A stretch of DNA of 64,000 bases. It comes from Phycisphaerales bacterium (GTDB taxonomy: Bacteria; Planctomycetota; Phycisphaerae; Phycisphaerales; UBA1924). The stretch spans positions 18,346 to 82,345 of the forward strand of contig JADLCM010000024.1 of the NCBI GenBank assembly GCA_020847175.1. The letters run 5' to 3'. The translations under genes and the position numbers were made by a program. The notes beneath the pieces are model-generated. The model searched no databases. It saw only the letters and a program-made list of their open reading frames with translations, and was not told the DNA's origin. The first letter of the stretch is position 1; every line of letters begins with the position of its first letter. Positions 30,960-44,070 of this stretch are shown here, piece after piece.

Positions 30960-31244
30960 ATGGTGGCCATGCGGGATCCCGATGAGGTCGAGCGAAGGGT
31001 GCAGGAGGTCCTTCGAGCCCAAGAGGGTGCTGAAGGGTTTTCGATTCGTGTGCTGAGTGCGACACCGCGACCCAGTTCAGCACACCCTGAGTGGTGGTAT
31101 GTCCGTGTTACGTATCAGCAGGATCCGTACAACGCGTACAAGTATTTTCAGACGATGTCGCGGGTGGAAGAGGTTCTCGAAGGTCAAGAGATCAAGGTGC
31201 TTCTGGTGCCTGAGATCGTGGCCCCGCCCCCGGACCTCACCTGA
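30960..31244 (+). CDS. Small unknown protein, partner of the HEPN gene
   Basis: A 94-residue protein not recognised. Predicted layout from sequence: a helix (~8-22), two strands (FSIRVLSATP; WWYVRVTYQQ), a helix (NAYKYFQTMSRVEEVLEG) and a strand (IKVLLVPEI), i.e. a small alpha/beta fold. It lacks the GSx10DxD motif of minimal nucleotidyltransferases, the usual HEPN partners. The ATG at 30960 lies 2 bp after the HEPN stop with GGGAGAG upstream, so the pair is translated together. rpoC follows 47 bp later with its own GAGGA site, so the module is transcribed with rpoBC. Confidence 0.65.
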   Translation: MVAMRDPDEVERRVQEVLRAQEGAEGFSIRVLSATPRPSSAHPEWWYVRVTYQQDPYNAYKYFQTMSRVEEVLEGQEIKVLLVPEIVAPPPDLT

Positions 31245-31291
31245 GGCTGTCAGATCAACGCAGTGAACGTTTGGCTTGAGGAAACTCACCC

Positions 31292-35821
<4,530 letters not shown>

Positions 35822-36205
35822 GCAGCCCGGCATGATTCGGCTGGTGTTCCGGGATTGGCGGTGTCCTCCAGGGTTACGGCTCTCGGACGGCATCGCGTGA
35901 TGCGAGATGATGCACGCTGGCGGGTCATCGTATTGATTCGTGATTGCCGCATTTCGGCTCCAAACCCATGGCGAGGGAACGCGACACGGATCGTTCGGAG
36001 AAGTTCGCCGAAGACTGTGTACTCGCGTCACAACTGGAGTAGGCCCGGCGTCGCGCGAGTCTGCGGCCGAGGGCAATCGCGGCCGGGAACTCTTCGGTTC
36101 CACCTGAGGTGAAAGCGCGGACCACAGCCCGAAGTCAGTCCGCCCACCCCACGTCGCACGCTTGGGTTGCGCACTTCCGCAGCGTTGGGAGGTCGTCCCC
36201 CGCGA
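35822..36205. other. Non-coding gap after rpoC
   Basis: About 384 bp between the convergent ends of rpoC and the MinD-like gene. No gene was recognised. An 85-codon frame on the plus strand has no ribosome site and no conserved look. No clear terminator was seen. Confidence 0.4.
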
Positions 36206-37555
36206 TCAGCCGCCAGTCGGGCGATTCAGCGGCGCCAGCACCCAGCCCTGCGGGGTCCGCACCCCCAGGTGCAGGTGGAACGGTGCATGAACGAGATGCG
36301 CGGCGCTCGGGGCATCCAGGGTGACGAGGTGCTCCGCAGTGTGCCGGCACGAGCCCGCAGACAGTCCGGGACATGCCAGGGCGAGCAGCGCGCCGTGCCG
36401 GGCAGCCCAGGCGCGGCATGCGGCCAGCGCCTCGGCGCCGCCGAGCGCATCCAACGCAAACATGTGGAGCCCGCCTTGCGCGTCCGCGGCGAGTTCCACC
36501 TGGGGAACATCCGGGCAGCGAGCAGGCAGCGGCACGAGCCCCGGCATGAGCGAGGCGAGCGATTCGGGCTGTGCAGGCGCCGCCTCCGTGGCCGGCGCCG
36601 GACGAGGGGCAGGTCGGGAGGCGGGGCAGGACGGCGAAGGCACCGCGGAGTCGCCCCATCCCTCGTCATCATCGAGCACGTCGTCCGTCGGGTTTGCCAA
36701 GCGCAGCACGCTCGGGCGTGCGGGGTCGATGACCGGGCGAGCAGGGGCGCGTTCGCGTGCCCCGGCATCCCGGGCGGCGGCGCCTTCGCATTGAGCGATG
36801 CTCAACAGGTCTTCGATGCGTGCGCCCGCGGGCATCGGGCCCCGGTAGAGCACCCGGCCCTGCGCGCCGTCGATGCGGGCGGAGCTTCCGGCGAAGCCGA
36901 GGGGGCGCTGGAGGAAGGTTTGGCAGGCGCGTTCAAGCTTGGCCATCGCGTCCCGCGCCGCCTCGGGTTCGCAGCCCATCCATGCGATGCGGACATCGGG
37001 GCCGTCTTCTGGCTCGCCCGGGCCCAGGCTCTTGATCGCGCGGTACGCCGCGACGACCGCAGCATCGTCCACACCGCTGAGCAGCGTCAGGGTTGTGGCG
37101 CCCTCCCACCGGGCGAGACGAGGCTCATCGGGCTCATCGACACGCAGCAGCACGCACCCGGCCTCGGCGAACGCCTGGCGAAGAGCGCCCGCAGCGTCGG
37201 CGAGAGGTTCATCAGGCTCCATCCCGGGGGACAGCACTTCGACCTGCAATGTGCCTGCGGCGAGACGCACAAGGGCGACCGGGTGAGGGGCGCACTGGGC
37301 GAGCATCCAGGCGTACTGGCGGGCCCAGAGCGGCGCCCGCACGGGCAAGTGACCGAGCACCAGGAGCTCGACCGCGAGACGAGAGGCAGGTTCCGGGGTG
37401 TGCCCCGACGCTGGGGCGGCCGCGCGTGCCGGGCTCTCGCCGGGACCGAGGAACAAGTCAGCGAGTGCATCGAAGTCTTCGGGGCGGGGTTCGTTGAGGC
37501 GCTCCGCACCCGACGCGCCGGGCTGGTTCCATCCGTGTGCGGCATGGCGGGACAT
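36206..37555 (-). CDS. Degenerate MinD/FlhG-like protein, partner of ParA fusion
   Basis: A 449-residue protein with no assigned family. Residues ~60-240 resemble MinD/FlhG-type ATPases: VELLVLGHLPVRA, then VALVRLAAGTLQVEV, then TTLTLLSGVDDAAVVAAYRAIKS, comparable to the TTPE-T---DAYA-IK segment of FlhG, and LERACQTFLQRPLGFAG, comparable to the FlhG region before the last strand. No Walker A is present, so it probably cannot hydrolyse ATP. Residues ~250-330 are Pro/Ala-rich; the C-terminal ~115 residues form a second alpha/beta unit. The ATG at 37555 has GGAGG upstream. It follows the ParA-CBM48 gene by 31 bp on the same strand, suggesting a joint function. The fold assignment is inference. 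Confidence 0.65.
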   Translation of the reverse strand: MSRHAAHGWNQPGASGAERLNEPRPEDFDALADLFLGPGESPARAAAPASGHTPEPASRLAVELLVLGHLPVRAPLWARQYAWMLAQCAPHPVALVRLAAGTLQVEVLSPGMEPDEPLADAAGALRQAFAEAGCVLLRVDEPDEPRLARWEGATTLTLLSGVDDAAVVAAYRAIKSLGPGEPEDGPDVRIAWMGCEPEAARDAMAKLERACQTFLQRPLGFAGSSARIDGAQGRVLYRGPMPAGARIEDLLSIAQCEGAAARDAGARERAPARPVIDPARPSVLRLANPTDDVLDDDEGWGDSAVPSPSCPASRPAPRPAPATEAAPAQPESLASLMPGLVPLPARCPDVPQVELAADAQGGLHMFALDALGGAEALAACRAWAARHGALLALACPGLSAGSCRHTAEHLVTLDAPSAAHLVHAPFHLHLGVRTPQGWVLAPLNRPTGG

Positions 37556-37586
37556 CGGCGCCTCCTTCGCGTCCGGTCGGTCCAGT

Positions 37587-39068
37587 CTAGCGGACTTCCA
37601 GCAGGCTGTTCCGCTCGCCGAAGGGATTAGGTTCGCCCGCGGGGTTGTACGGGTCGGGGCGCCAGATGCCATCGACGACCAGCCGATAGGTGTACCGCCC
37701 CGGAGAGATCGGGATGACAAGTTCGTAGACCCCGACATCCTCGTTGCGGCGCATGACGTGCGAGGTGTCGGACCAGCCGTTGAACTCACCCGCGACGGCG
37801 ACGCGCGAGCCGATGGCGAGCGGCTGCACGAAGAGCACGCCGGACGTGACCTGCCTCGCGCCAAAGAGCCGGCGAATCGCCTCGAAACTCACGGGGCGTC
37901 CGATGCGATCTTCCACGGGGGCGGGGCGGTCGGCGACCAGCGGGGCCTTGAGCGACTGGACCCGCTCGTGCAGGCGCTGGGCGCGGGCGGCGAGGTCCGC
38001 CGCGCGGTCCACGGGCACCGGGGCCGCGGCGATGTCCTCCAGGGCCAGGGCCGGATCATCGATCGGGAGCGGCTTAATTTCGACGCCGGCGGACAGCCGG
38101 CCGGTCAGCGGTTCGGTCGTGGTCGCCGGGCCGGCGCCGGATGATTGACGCGGCGCGTCCACCGCGTGGGAAGGTGCGTGGGTTGCGTCTGGCGGTGCGG
38201 GGGCATCGCCGGTGCGGGCCGCGGGTGACGGCTCGGGTGCATTGTCCGCGACGAGGTCAGAGGGCAGCGCGGCAGGCGGGTGCGCGACGCCGATGCCAAG
38301 GGCTTCGCCGAACCACTCGCCCAGCGCGGAGTAATCGCTTGCGCCCGGGGATGTGGGGGAGTACTCCACGACAGGCTGGCCGAAACTCGCCGCCTCGCGA
38401 AGGGCGGAGTCTCGCCTGATGCAGATCGGGGTGACGCGCTCGGTGTAGCGGCGCCGGAGTTCGTCGAGCAGGTCCTTCGCAAGGGGGCTGTCCGCCTCGT
38501 GGATGGTGGGGAGGAGCCAATAGGGCATGCGCTTGTTCAGCCGCCGGCACATCGTGCGGACTGCCGAAACCTGCTTGGTGGCGCCCTGCAGCGAGAAGAA
38601 ACTGGTTTCTACCGGGATGAGCACCGCATCGGCCGCGCTCAGGGCGTTGAACGTCAACAGGCCGATGGAAGGGCTGCAGTCGATCAGGCACACGTCGTAG
38701 TCGCCCCGCAGCCGGTCGAGCAGCTTTCGCAGCTTCTGTTCGCGGTCGGGCGCTTCGGCGAGCCCGCCCCGGAGCGCCTCGAGCCCGGCGAGCTTGGTGC
38801 GGCTGGGGATGAGGTCGAGATTCCGGCTGGCGCGCCAGAGCAGCCGCGAGGTATCGAGTTTGCGACGCTCCTCCAGGAGCATGGCGTCGCCCACGTCCAG
38901 ATCGATGCGCTGCTCCGGAATCGCCAGCCCCGCGGCGCAGTGCGACTGCGGGTCCATGTCCACGAGCAGGGTGCGCCACCCGCGGCGAGCAAACACGCCG
39001 GAAAGGCTGATCGCCGTGGTGGTCTTCCCGCATCCGCCCTTTTGATTGACAACCGCAATCGTGCGCAC
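37587..39068 (-). CDS. ParA-family ATPase fused to a glycogen-binding (CBM48/AMPK-like) domain
   Basis: A 493-residue protein. Residues 1-~250 are a ParA/MinD ATPase with the deviant Walker A KGGCGKTTT (Lys10 signature, Lys15), the A' region VDMDPQSHCAAG and Walker B YDVCLIDCSPS. Residues ~255-390 are a Pro/Ala/Asp-rich linker. The last ~100 residues match the E-set glycogen-binding domain of AMPK-beta and branching enzymes: VAVAGEFNGWSD, then GVYELVIPISPGRYTYRLVVDG and PDPYNPAGEPNPFGERNSLLEV. ParA proteins position cargo on membranes or the nucleoid; the added domain could bind a polysaccharide. No parB or parS was seen, so chromosome partition is unlikely. The start is GTG 39068. Confidence 0.88.
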   Translation of the reverse strand: MRTIAVVNQKGGCGKTTTAISLSGVFARRGWRTLLVDMDPQSHCAAGLAIPEQRIDLDVGDAMLLEERRKLDTSRLLWRASRNLDLIPSRTKLAGLEALRGGLAEAPDREQKLRKLLDRLRGDYDVCLIDCSPSIGLLTFNALSAADAVLIPVETSFFSLQGATKQVSAVRTMCRRLNKRMPYWLLPTIHEADSPLAKDLLDELRRRYTERVTPICIRRDSALREAASFGQPVVEYSPTSPGASDYSALGEWFGEALGIGVAHPPAALPSDLVADNAPEPSPAARTGDAPAPPDATHAPSHAVDAPRQSSGAGPATTTEPLTGRLSAGVEIKPLPIDDPALALEDIAAAPVPVDRAADLAARAQRLHERVQSLKAPLVADRPAPVEDRIGRPVSFEAIRRLFGARQVTSGVLFVQPLAIGSRVAVAGEFNGWSDTSHVMRRNEDVGVYELVIPISPGRYTYRLVVDGIWRPDPYNPAGEPNPFGERNSLLEVR

Positions 39069-39210
39069 GCCGCTAGCCCCTTCACGCCGGCGCGGGCGTC
39101 ACGCAATCCACCCGGATCGCCCGGTCCGGCATTCCGGTTATCGGGCGGGTTCAGACCACATCGCCAGATTTCGACGCAGCCTTTGCGCAGCGCTCGCCAA
39201 CCATGAATAT

Positions 39211-40416
39211 TCAAGTTTCTTTCGCGCGGATGGCGCGCAGCGCCTGGCGGAGCGCGACCTCGGGGACATCCAAACGAACCTCGCTTCGACCCCCCGGAAC
39301 AGGGAGGATGAGCCGAAGTCGCTCTCCGAGCATCTTCTTGTCATGGCGCATCCGGTCGAGAATCACGTCGTCGCTTGGCAGGCCCCGGGCGTGTGCGGGG
39401 AGTCCGGCCGCGTGCAGGGCCGCGCACACATCTTGGACGAGCATCGCGGCTGGGCCGGCGTCGGGCGAACAGGCCGCTGCGCAGACGGCAGCCGCGTGAA
39501 GGCCGATGGCGACAGCCTCGCCGTGAAGCATGGCCGGCAGGGGGGGCGTCGGCTGCTTGGGCGGGGGCGCTAGGCCACCCGGGGCCTCCGGCGTGACCCC
39601 GGGAAGCGTTTCGATCGCGTGCCCGAAGGTGTGCCCGAGGTTGAGCAAGGCGCGCCCGGCGCTGGGGTGCAGCTCACGCTCGTCGTTGCCGACCACCGTC
39701 GCCTTGATCCGAACATTGCGCTCAATGAGTTCGGCGAGAATCGCGGGCTCTCGGATGCGCGGCAGTCTGGCAAGCGTCCAGGTCCACAGGCCGGGGTCGC
39801 CGAAGTCGGCCGCGAGGAGCCCGTGTTTCAGGCACTCCGCGAGACCGGACCGGAACTGACGCTCCGGGAGAGAGTCAAGCGCGGCGAGGTCCGCGAGCAC
39901 GAGCCGAGGCTGGTGGAAGGCCCCGGCCATGTTCTTGAGGAGGCCGTGGGGGGAGGGCAGGTTTACGCCGGTCTTGCCCCCGACGGAGGCGTCAACCATG
40001 GCGAGGAGCGTCGTGGGGCACTGAATGACGTTGACGCCCCGCATGTACGTCGAGGCAACGAAGCCGGCGAGGTCTCCGGTCAGCCCTCCGCCGAGGACGA
40101 CGATCAGGTCGGCGCGATCCAGGGCATGTGCGGAGGCGGCGAGGAGCAGCCGCTCGGCTGCGGCCAGGCTCTTGTCGCGTTCGTCAGCATTGACGAGCGC
40201 GACCGCGCACGAGCACCCCTCGCTGCCCAGCGAGGCGAGGGCGAGATCAATCGTGGCCTGCGGCACACCTCGGTCGGCGACGAGCAGGACGCGCCGGGGA
40301 AGAGTGCCCAGCGCACGAGAGGCGCGAGGCCCGAGTTCGGCGAGGAGCCTCGGGCCCACGACGACTTCGTAGTCGCCCGAAGAGGCGGACACAGGGATGA
40401 CCCGGGGCGCTGGCAT
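39211..40416 (-). CDS. aroB: 3-dehydroquinate synthase
   Basis: A 401-residue enzyme of the shikimate pathway; it converts DAHP to 3-dehydroquinate using NAD+ and a divalent metal. It has the NAD-binding loop VLGGGLTGDLAGFVAS, the motif CPTTLLAMVDASVGGKTGVN, AECLKHGLLA with a metal-binding Glu, and the second metal ligands in LNLGHTFGHAIE. It is somewhat longer than the usual ~360 because of an extra Pro-rich loop (APGGLAPPPKQPTPP). It is the last gene of a four-gene minus-strand run (MBL hydrolase, methyltransferase, rsfS, aroB). Confidence 0.97.
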   Translation of the reverse strand: MPAPRVIPVSASSGDYEVVVGPRLLAELGPRASRALGTLPRRVLLVADRGVPQATIDLALASLGSEGCSCAVALVNADERDKSLAAAERLLLAASAHALDRADLIVVLGGGLTGDLAGFVASTYMRGVNVIQCPTTLLAMVDASVGGKTGVNLPSPHGLLKNMAGAFHQPRLVLADLAALDSLPERQFRSGLAECLKHGLLAADFGDPGLWTWTLARLPRIREPAILAELIERNVRIKATVVGNDERELHPSAGRALLNLGHTFGHAIETLPGVTPEAPGGLAPPPKQPTPPLPAMLHGEAVAIGLHAAAVCAAACSPDAGPAAMLVQDVCAALHAAGLPAHARGLPSDDVILDRMRHDKKMLGERLRLILPVPGGRSEVRLDVPEVALRQALRAIRAKET

Positions 40417-40443
40417 CGGCGCGGAGCACTCCCCTCGCCCGGG

Positions 40444-40869
40444 TTACGCGCCGGGGCCGGCGGGGGAAGGGCCGGCGCCTCGTCCCCATGCGACCTGGGG
40501 TGCATCGCCCCAGAGCATCTCCAGGTCGTAGTACGCCCGCGTGTTGGGTTCAAAAACGTGGACCACCACATCGACAAAGTCGCACACGAGCCAGAGTGAG
40601 CGGTCGTCCGCGCTGCACCGGAAGACCGGGGAGCCTCGCTCGGCGCCCATGTCCTGCACGTGCTGGAGGGCTGCGTTCATCTGGCGGTTGGACGTGCCGC
40701 TGGCAATGACCATGTAGTCGGTGACGCTGCTGAGAGCGCGGACATCGAAGAGCAGGATGTTGTCGCACTTGTTATCGTGCAGCACTCGGGCGGCTTCGAT
40801 CGCCAGCGCGAGGGCGCCCGGCGTGTCCGTTCGCGCAGCATCCGGCAGACTCGGCGGAACTTCGGTCAT
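40444..40869 (-). CDS. rsfS: Ribosomal silencing factor RsfS
   Basis: A 141-residue RsfS/Iojap protein, which binds ribosomal protein L14 and blocks subunit joining when nutrients are short. Signature segments are KCDNILLFDVRALSSVTDYM, IASGTSNRQMNA and the C-terminal VCDFVDVVVHVFEPNTRAYYDLEMLWGDA, split here only by name. The N-terminal ~20 residues and the last ~15 (Gly/Pro-rich) are extra. It sits 10 bp after the methyltransferase gene and 27 bp before aroB. Confidence 0.95.
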   Translation of the reverse strand: MTEVPPSLPDAARTDTPGALALAIEAARVLHDNKCDNILLFDVRALSSVTDYMVIASGTSNRQMNAALQHVQDMGAERGSPVFRCSADDRSLWLVCDFVDVVVHVFEPNTRAYYDLEMLWGDAPQVAWGRGAGPSPAGPGA

Positions 40870-40879
40870 TCAGACAACA

Positions 40880-41623
40880 CTAGGCGGGGCGTTCGGCAGG
40901 AGGGATGCCCGGGCCTTGCTCGGGCCGGCGGAAGAGGACGAGGCGCGGCGCCGGAGAGGGTCGATCGATCGCGCTTCCGAGGGCGCCTGCCTCGGGCAAG
41001 GCCGCACGCAATGACTGTGCGCCCTCGTCGCCGGTGAGCAGCCAGCCGCCGGGCCCGACCACCCGCCAGGCTTCGAGCGCGCGCGCGCCGGCCCGGAGCG
41101 TGACGACACCGGAGAATGACCCGTCGAGTTCGCCGCTGAGTCCGTCCAGATCGCCGATTTCGTAGGAGATGTTTGAGGCCGGATAGCGACGGCGGGCGAA
41201 GCGAACGCTTTCGCCGTCGCGCTCCAGCGCGACCACGGCGCCTGCGGCGCCCGCGCAGAGCGCCGCCCACGCGCCGGGCTGCCCGGTCCCGGCGTCGAGC
41301 AGGGCGATGCGCATGCCCGGGCGAACCAGCTGCTCGATAAGCCGCCCGAGGGGCGGCATCCGCATCGCGACCAGGTCGGGGTAGAAGCGGTCGCGGGCGG
41401 CCCGGATGCGCATGCGCTCGCCGGAAGGAAATTGAACGTCGTATTCCTTGAACCCGTGCCCTCGTTCGCCGAGCGCCCGGCGAAGGGGTTCGGCCCGGCG
41501 CTCCCGGTACTGCACTCCGTCCACGGTGAATACCGGGGCGATGCCGACAAGCCGCGCAAGCCGGCGCCCCATCGAGTCGTCGGGTTCGCGGGCTGCCGTC
41601 CACCACTCGGGAGGGACGATCAC
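40880..41623 (-). CDS. Class I SAM-dependent methyltransferase-like protein
   Basis: A 247-residue protein. The motif I-like loop LLDAGTGQPGAW at about residue 105 and the following acidic strand end VVALERD fit a Rossmann methyltransferase. Motifs further on (YEIGDLDGL; VVGPGGWLLTGD) agree. The order and the N-terminal region resemble tRNA/protein isoaspartate-type methyltransferases only loosely; the substrate is unknown. The GTG at 41623 overlaps the upstream stop by GTGA, so it is translationally coupled to the MBL gene. A longer frame upstream is a shadow of that gene. Confidence 0.7.
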   Translation of the reverse strand: MIVPPEWWTAAREPDDSMGRRLARLVGIAPVFTVDGVQYRERRAEPLRRALGERGHGFKEYDVQFPSGERMRIRAARDRFYPDLVAMRMPPLGRLIEQLVRPGMRIALLDAGTGQPGAWAALCAGAAGAVVALERDGESVRFARRRYPASNISYEIGDLDGLSGELDGSFSGVVTLRAGARALEAWRVVGPGGWLLTGDEGAQSLRAALPEAGALGSAIDRPSPAPRLVLFRRPEQGPGIPPAERPA

Positions 41624-42489
41624 GGGGAGGCGTCTCCGATTCCGGCAAAGAGCGAGGGCGCGGCCACTCGGGCGGGCACACGCACGGCGGCGGGGCGGGC
41701 GGGCGAACCCGTGAGTTCGATCCAGGGCGTGGGCTCGTTCTGGCTGCTGAGCAGGAGCTCGTACGACGCCCCGGCGTGCGGCGCGCGGGCGAGTTCGGGC
41801 CGGTTGCACTCGCGCGAGAGGTGCAGCAGCACCACCGAGGCACGGGGTTCGGTCCGGCGCACGGCATCGGCGCACTGCGCGTTGCTCAGGTGTCCCGACC
41901 CGCCCATGATGCGGTTCTTCAGGAACGCCGGCCGGGGCGACGCGGCCTGCATCCGCGGGCAGTAGTTGCTCTCGATCGCCAGCAGGTCGACGCCCGCCAA
42001 GTGCGACACGAGGTCGTTGGTCATGTGCCCGAGATCGGTGGCAAAGCCGATGCTCACGCCGGGGAACTCGAATCGCAGCGCGGCGCTCCCCCTCTGGTCG
42101 TGGGCGGCGAGCGCCGCGCGGAGCTCGATGCCCGGGGCCAGCATGAACGAATCGTCAAAGACCTCGGACCGGCGGGTGAGGGCGCCGCACTTGTCCGCCC
42201 ACTTCACGTGGCGCCGATGCAGGCGCAGCGTGGGCCCCTCCCAGGGGCGGGGGTTCCAGGCGGGGCGCCAGTGATCCTGATCGAAGTGGGTGATGACGAT
42301 GTCGGTGATGTGCTGGAGGCCGAGGCCCCGCGCGTGCAAGAGGCGCTTGGTCCGCTGCGGGGAGAAACCGAGGTCGATGAGGATGACGCGCCGGACCCCC
42401 GGGCCGCGGACATCCAGCACCGAGCAGTTGCCCCCCGAACCGCTGCCCAGGACGCAGAACCTGGCCGAGAATGTCGAGGCTGCGTGCAC
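41620..42489 (-). CDS. Metallo-beta-lactamase-fold hydrolase (YycJ/WalJ-like)
   Basis: A 289-residue MBL-fold protein. It opens with FCVLGSGSGGNCSVLD, typical of the YycJ/WalJ nuclease-like group, and has the metal motif THFDQDH, where the usual second His of HxHxDH is Asp, as in ComEC-type domains. Further ligands are likely in FATDLGHMT (Asp) and VVLLHLSRECNRPE (His). It is probably a phosphodiesterase or nuclease acting in the cytoplasm. The GTG start at 42489 is where the conserved fold begins; the long frame upstream overlaps a plus-strand gene and is discarded. Confidence 0.85.
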   Translation of the reverse strand: MHAASTFSARFCVLGSGSGGNCSVLDVRGPGVRRVILIDLGFSPQRTKRLLHARGLGLQHITDIVITHFDQDHWRPAWNPRPWEGPTLRLHRRHVKWADKCGALTRRSEVFDDSFMLAPGIELRAALAAHDQRGSAALRFEFPGVSIGFATDLGHMTNDLVSHLAGVDLLAIESNYCPRMQAASPRPAFLKNRIMGGSGHLSNAQCADAVRRTEPRASVVLLHLSRECNRPELARAPHAGASYELLLSSQNEPTPWIELTGSPARPAAVRVPARVAAPSLFAGIGDASP

Positions 42490-42687
42490 GCGGGGCAGGG
42501 TAGCCGGGTCGGTCGGCGCGGGTGCAGTTTGGGGCCGCACTCGTACAACCGGCCGCGGCCGGTGTCGTCGGCGTGCCGAGCGGTCAGGCCGAGGAGGAAA
42601 CGCCGAGTCCGGGGCGGCGTGCCCGCCATTCTGCACTCCGGGGCCCGGTCCGGCGGTACACTCGCCGTGACCCTGGAGTGCCCCCGC

Positions 42688-43443
42688 ATGACCGAGAGTT
42701 ACCGGGCCTGGTGCACCGATGTGTACGTGAACAGCCGCCTGAACGTGCGGATGGAATTGCCGCGCGGCCGAGACACGCTGCTCGAGTTCTTCGAGCGCGT
42801 CCGCAAGGGTTTCCCGGACATGACGCAGTTCCGGCGCTTCCGCGAAGAACTGGTGCTTGAGGCCGAACCGAGCGCGCCGGTGCATCGCTGGGTGGCGGTT
42901 CGGGGCACGCACGTGCGTGCCGGGGTGGTCAATGCGCCCTCCACGGAGGAGTTTCTGGCGCTTCATGCGTTCCTGCTTGAAGCAGCGCCGTTCTACCTCG
43001 GAATTCGCCCGCTCGATGTCGAGTCGCTCGAACTGATGTACGGGTTTGACATGGAGTGCCGGGGCAACCACGACGCGGTGATCGCCGAAGCGCTGCTGTC
43101 GGGTTCGCCGCTGGGCCGCCTGATGACGGGGCCGGGGTTTGTGCCCGGCGCCTGCCAGCCGACGATCGGGCTTGCGGTGGAAGGCGAGCCCGACCTTGAT
43201 ATCACCGTTGAGGTCAAGAGCAAGACGGGCCAGGAATCCGGGAGGGACGACGAAGCGCCAGATCCCATCGGCGTTCATGTCAACTTCCGGAGCCAGGTTT
43301 CGGGCCTGGAGATCAAGGCCATCTCAGGGCTGATGTTTGACCTCGCCGGGCGGGCCGAGGCCTTTGTCGAGAGCCGCATCGTGTCTGGCGTTCTCGCGCC
43401 GCTTCACGAGGCGATCGCGTTCGGGCGTTCCGGGGGCGAATGA
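42688..43443 (+). CDS. Conserved-looking hypothetical protein
   Basis: A 251-residue soluble protein that I do not recognise. It is acidic, has no signal peptide or membrane helix, and contains ordered-looking segments such as NVRMELPRGRDTLLEFFERVRK and LDVESLELMYGFDMECRGNHD. The layout (helix, then paired strands, repeated) suggests two alpha/beta halves. The ATG at 42688 has CTGGAG upstream and sits 198 bp from the divergent MBL gene. Strong third-position GC bias supports coding. It runs to 3 bp before the next small membrane protein gene. Confidence 0.7.
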   Translation: MTESYRAWCTDVYVNSRLNVRMELPRGRDTLLEFFERVRKGFPDMTQFRRFREELVLEAEPSAPVHRWVAVRGTHVRAGVVNAPSTEEFLALHAFLLEAAPFYLGIRPLDVESLELMYGFDMECRGNHDAVIAEALLSGSPLGRLMTGPGFVPGACQPTIGLAVEGEPDLDITVEVKSKTGQESGRDDEAPDPIGVHVNFRSQVSGLEIKAISGLMFDLAGRAEAFVESRIVSGVLAPLHEAIAFGRSGGE

Positions 43444-43446
43444 TCC

Positions 43447-43860
43447 ATGCCAGGCGGCTTGCTCTGTCGCGTGCTTGTCATGCCCCGCCCGGGGCTGCTC
43501 GCGCAGATGGGCGAGGCTTCGGGGCGGATTCTGCTCTGGATCGGAATCCTCATCGCGATGGCACTCGCCGGCGGCGTGCTCTGGTTGAGACTTCGCAAGC
43601 GCGTCTTTGATGAAGACCCACCCGATGACCCCGCCAGCCTCATTGAACAGCTCCGCGACGCCCGTCGGCGGGGCGTGATCTCGGAAGAAGAGTTTCAGGC
43701 CTCGCGCGATTCGCTGCTGGGGCGTCGCCCACAGGCGCGCCGCGTCGTGCGGGGCGAGATTTTTGACGACGGCACGATCCGCGCCCGGCCGGGGTTTGAC
43801 CTGACCGGCACTCCGCTGCCCGACCCATCTCAACCTGACGGGCCGGGCGGGCCGGGGTAG
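43447..43860 (+). CDS. Small membrane protein with SHOCT-like domain
   Basis: A 137-residue protein with one membrane helix at ~28-48 (ILLWIGILIAMALAGGVLWL) and a basic stop-transfer segment (RLRKR). A short helical hairpin follows, LIEQLRDARRRGVISEEEF, resembling the SHOCT oligomerisation motif; the tail is Pro/Gly-rich. The true start may be the ATG at 43480, since the first 11 residues look unconserved. It is likely co-transcribed with the preceding hypothetical gene (3 bp gap). Function unknown. Confidence 0.7.
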   Translation: MPGGLLCRVLVMPRPGLLAQMGEASGRILLWIGILIAMALAGGVLWLRLRKRVFDEDPPDDPASLIEQLRDARRRGVISEEEFQASRDSLLGRRPQARRVVRGEIFDDGTIRARPGFDLTGTPLPDPSQPDGPGGPG

Positions 43861-44070
43861 CACGCGGGGTTCTCGGGCCATCGGCAATAACGTGCGAGGG
43901 ACGTGGGCGCCCTGTGCACGGCGGCGTGCAACGCCCAAGGGTCGCCTATCCTGAAATGCTTTGCCGGAAGCGTCCAAGCAAACCGGGCGGGCGAACCGAT
44001 GGAACGGTGTTCTGACGCCCTGCGTCACCACGGGCGGGCCCGCGACAATGGCGGGAGGGAGTGCATTCAT

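Noticed and set aside
30574..31244. Reading the HEPN pair as a classical HEPN/MNT toxin-antitoxin
   Set aside because: The partner has no GSx10DxD nucleotidyltransferase motif and the HEPN has no clear R-x4-6-H RNase motif.
35855..36112. Possible 85-residue gene after rpoC
   Set aside because: No ribosome site, Arg-rich composition and no fold signal; treated as non-coding.
37587..39068. Chromosome-partition ParA
   Set aside because: No parB or parS nearby and the protein carries an extra carbohydrate-binding domain; not an origin-linked parAB locus.
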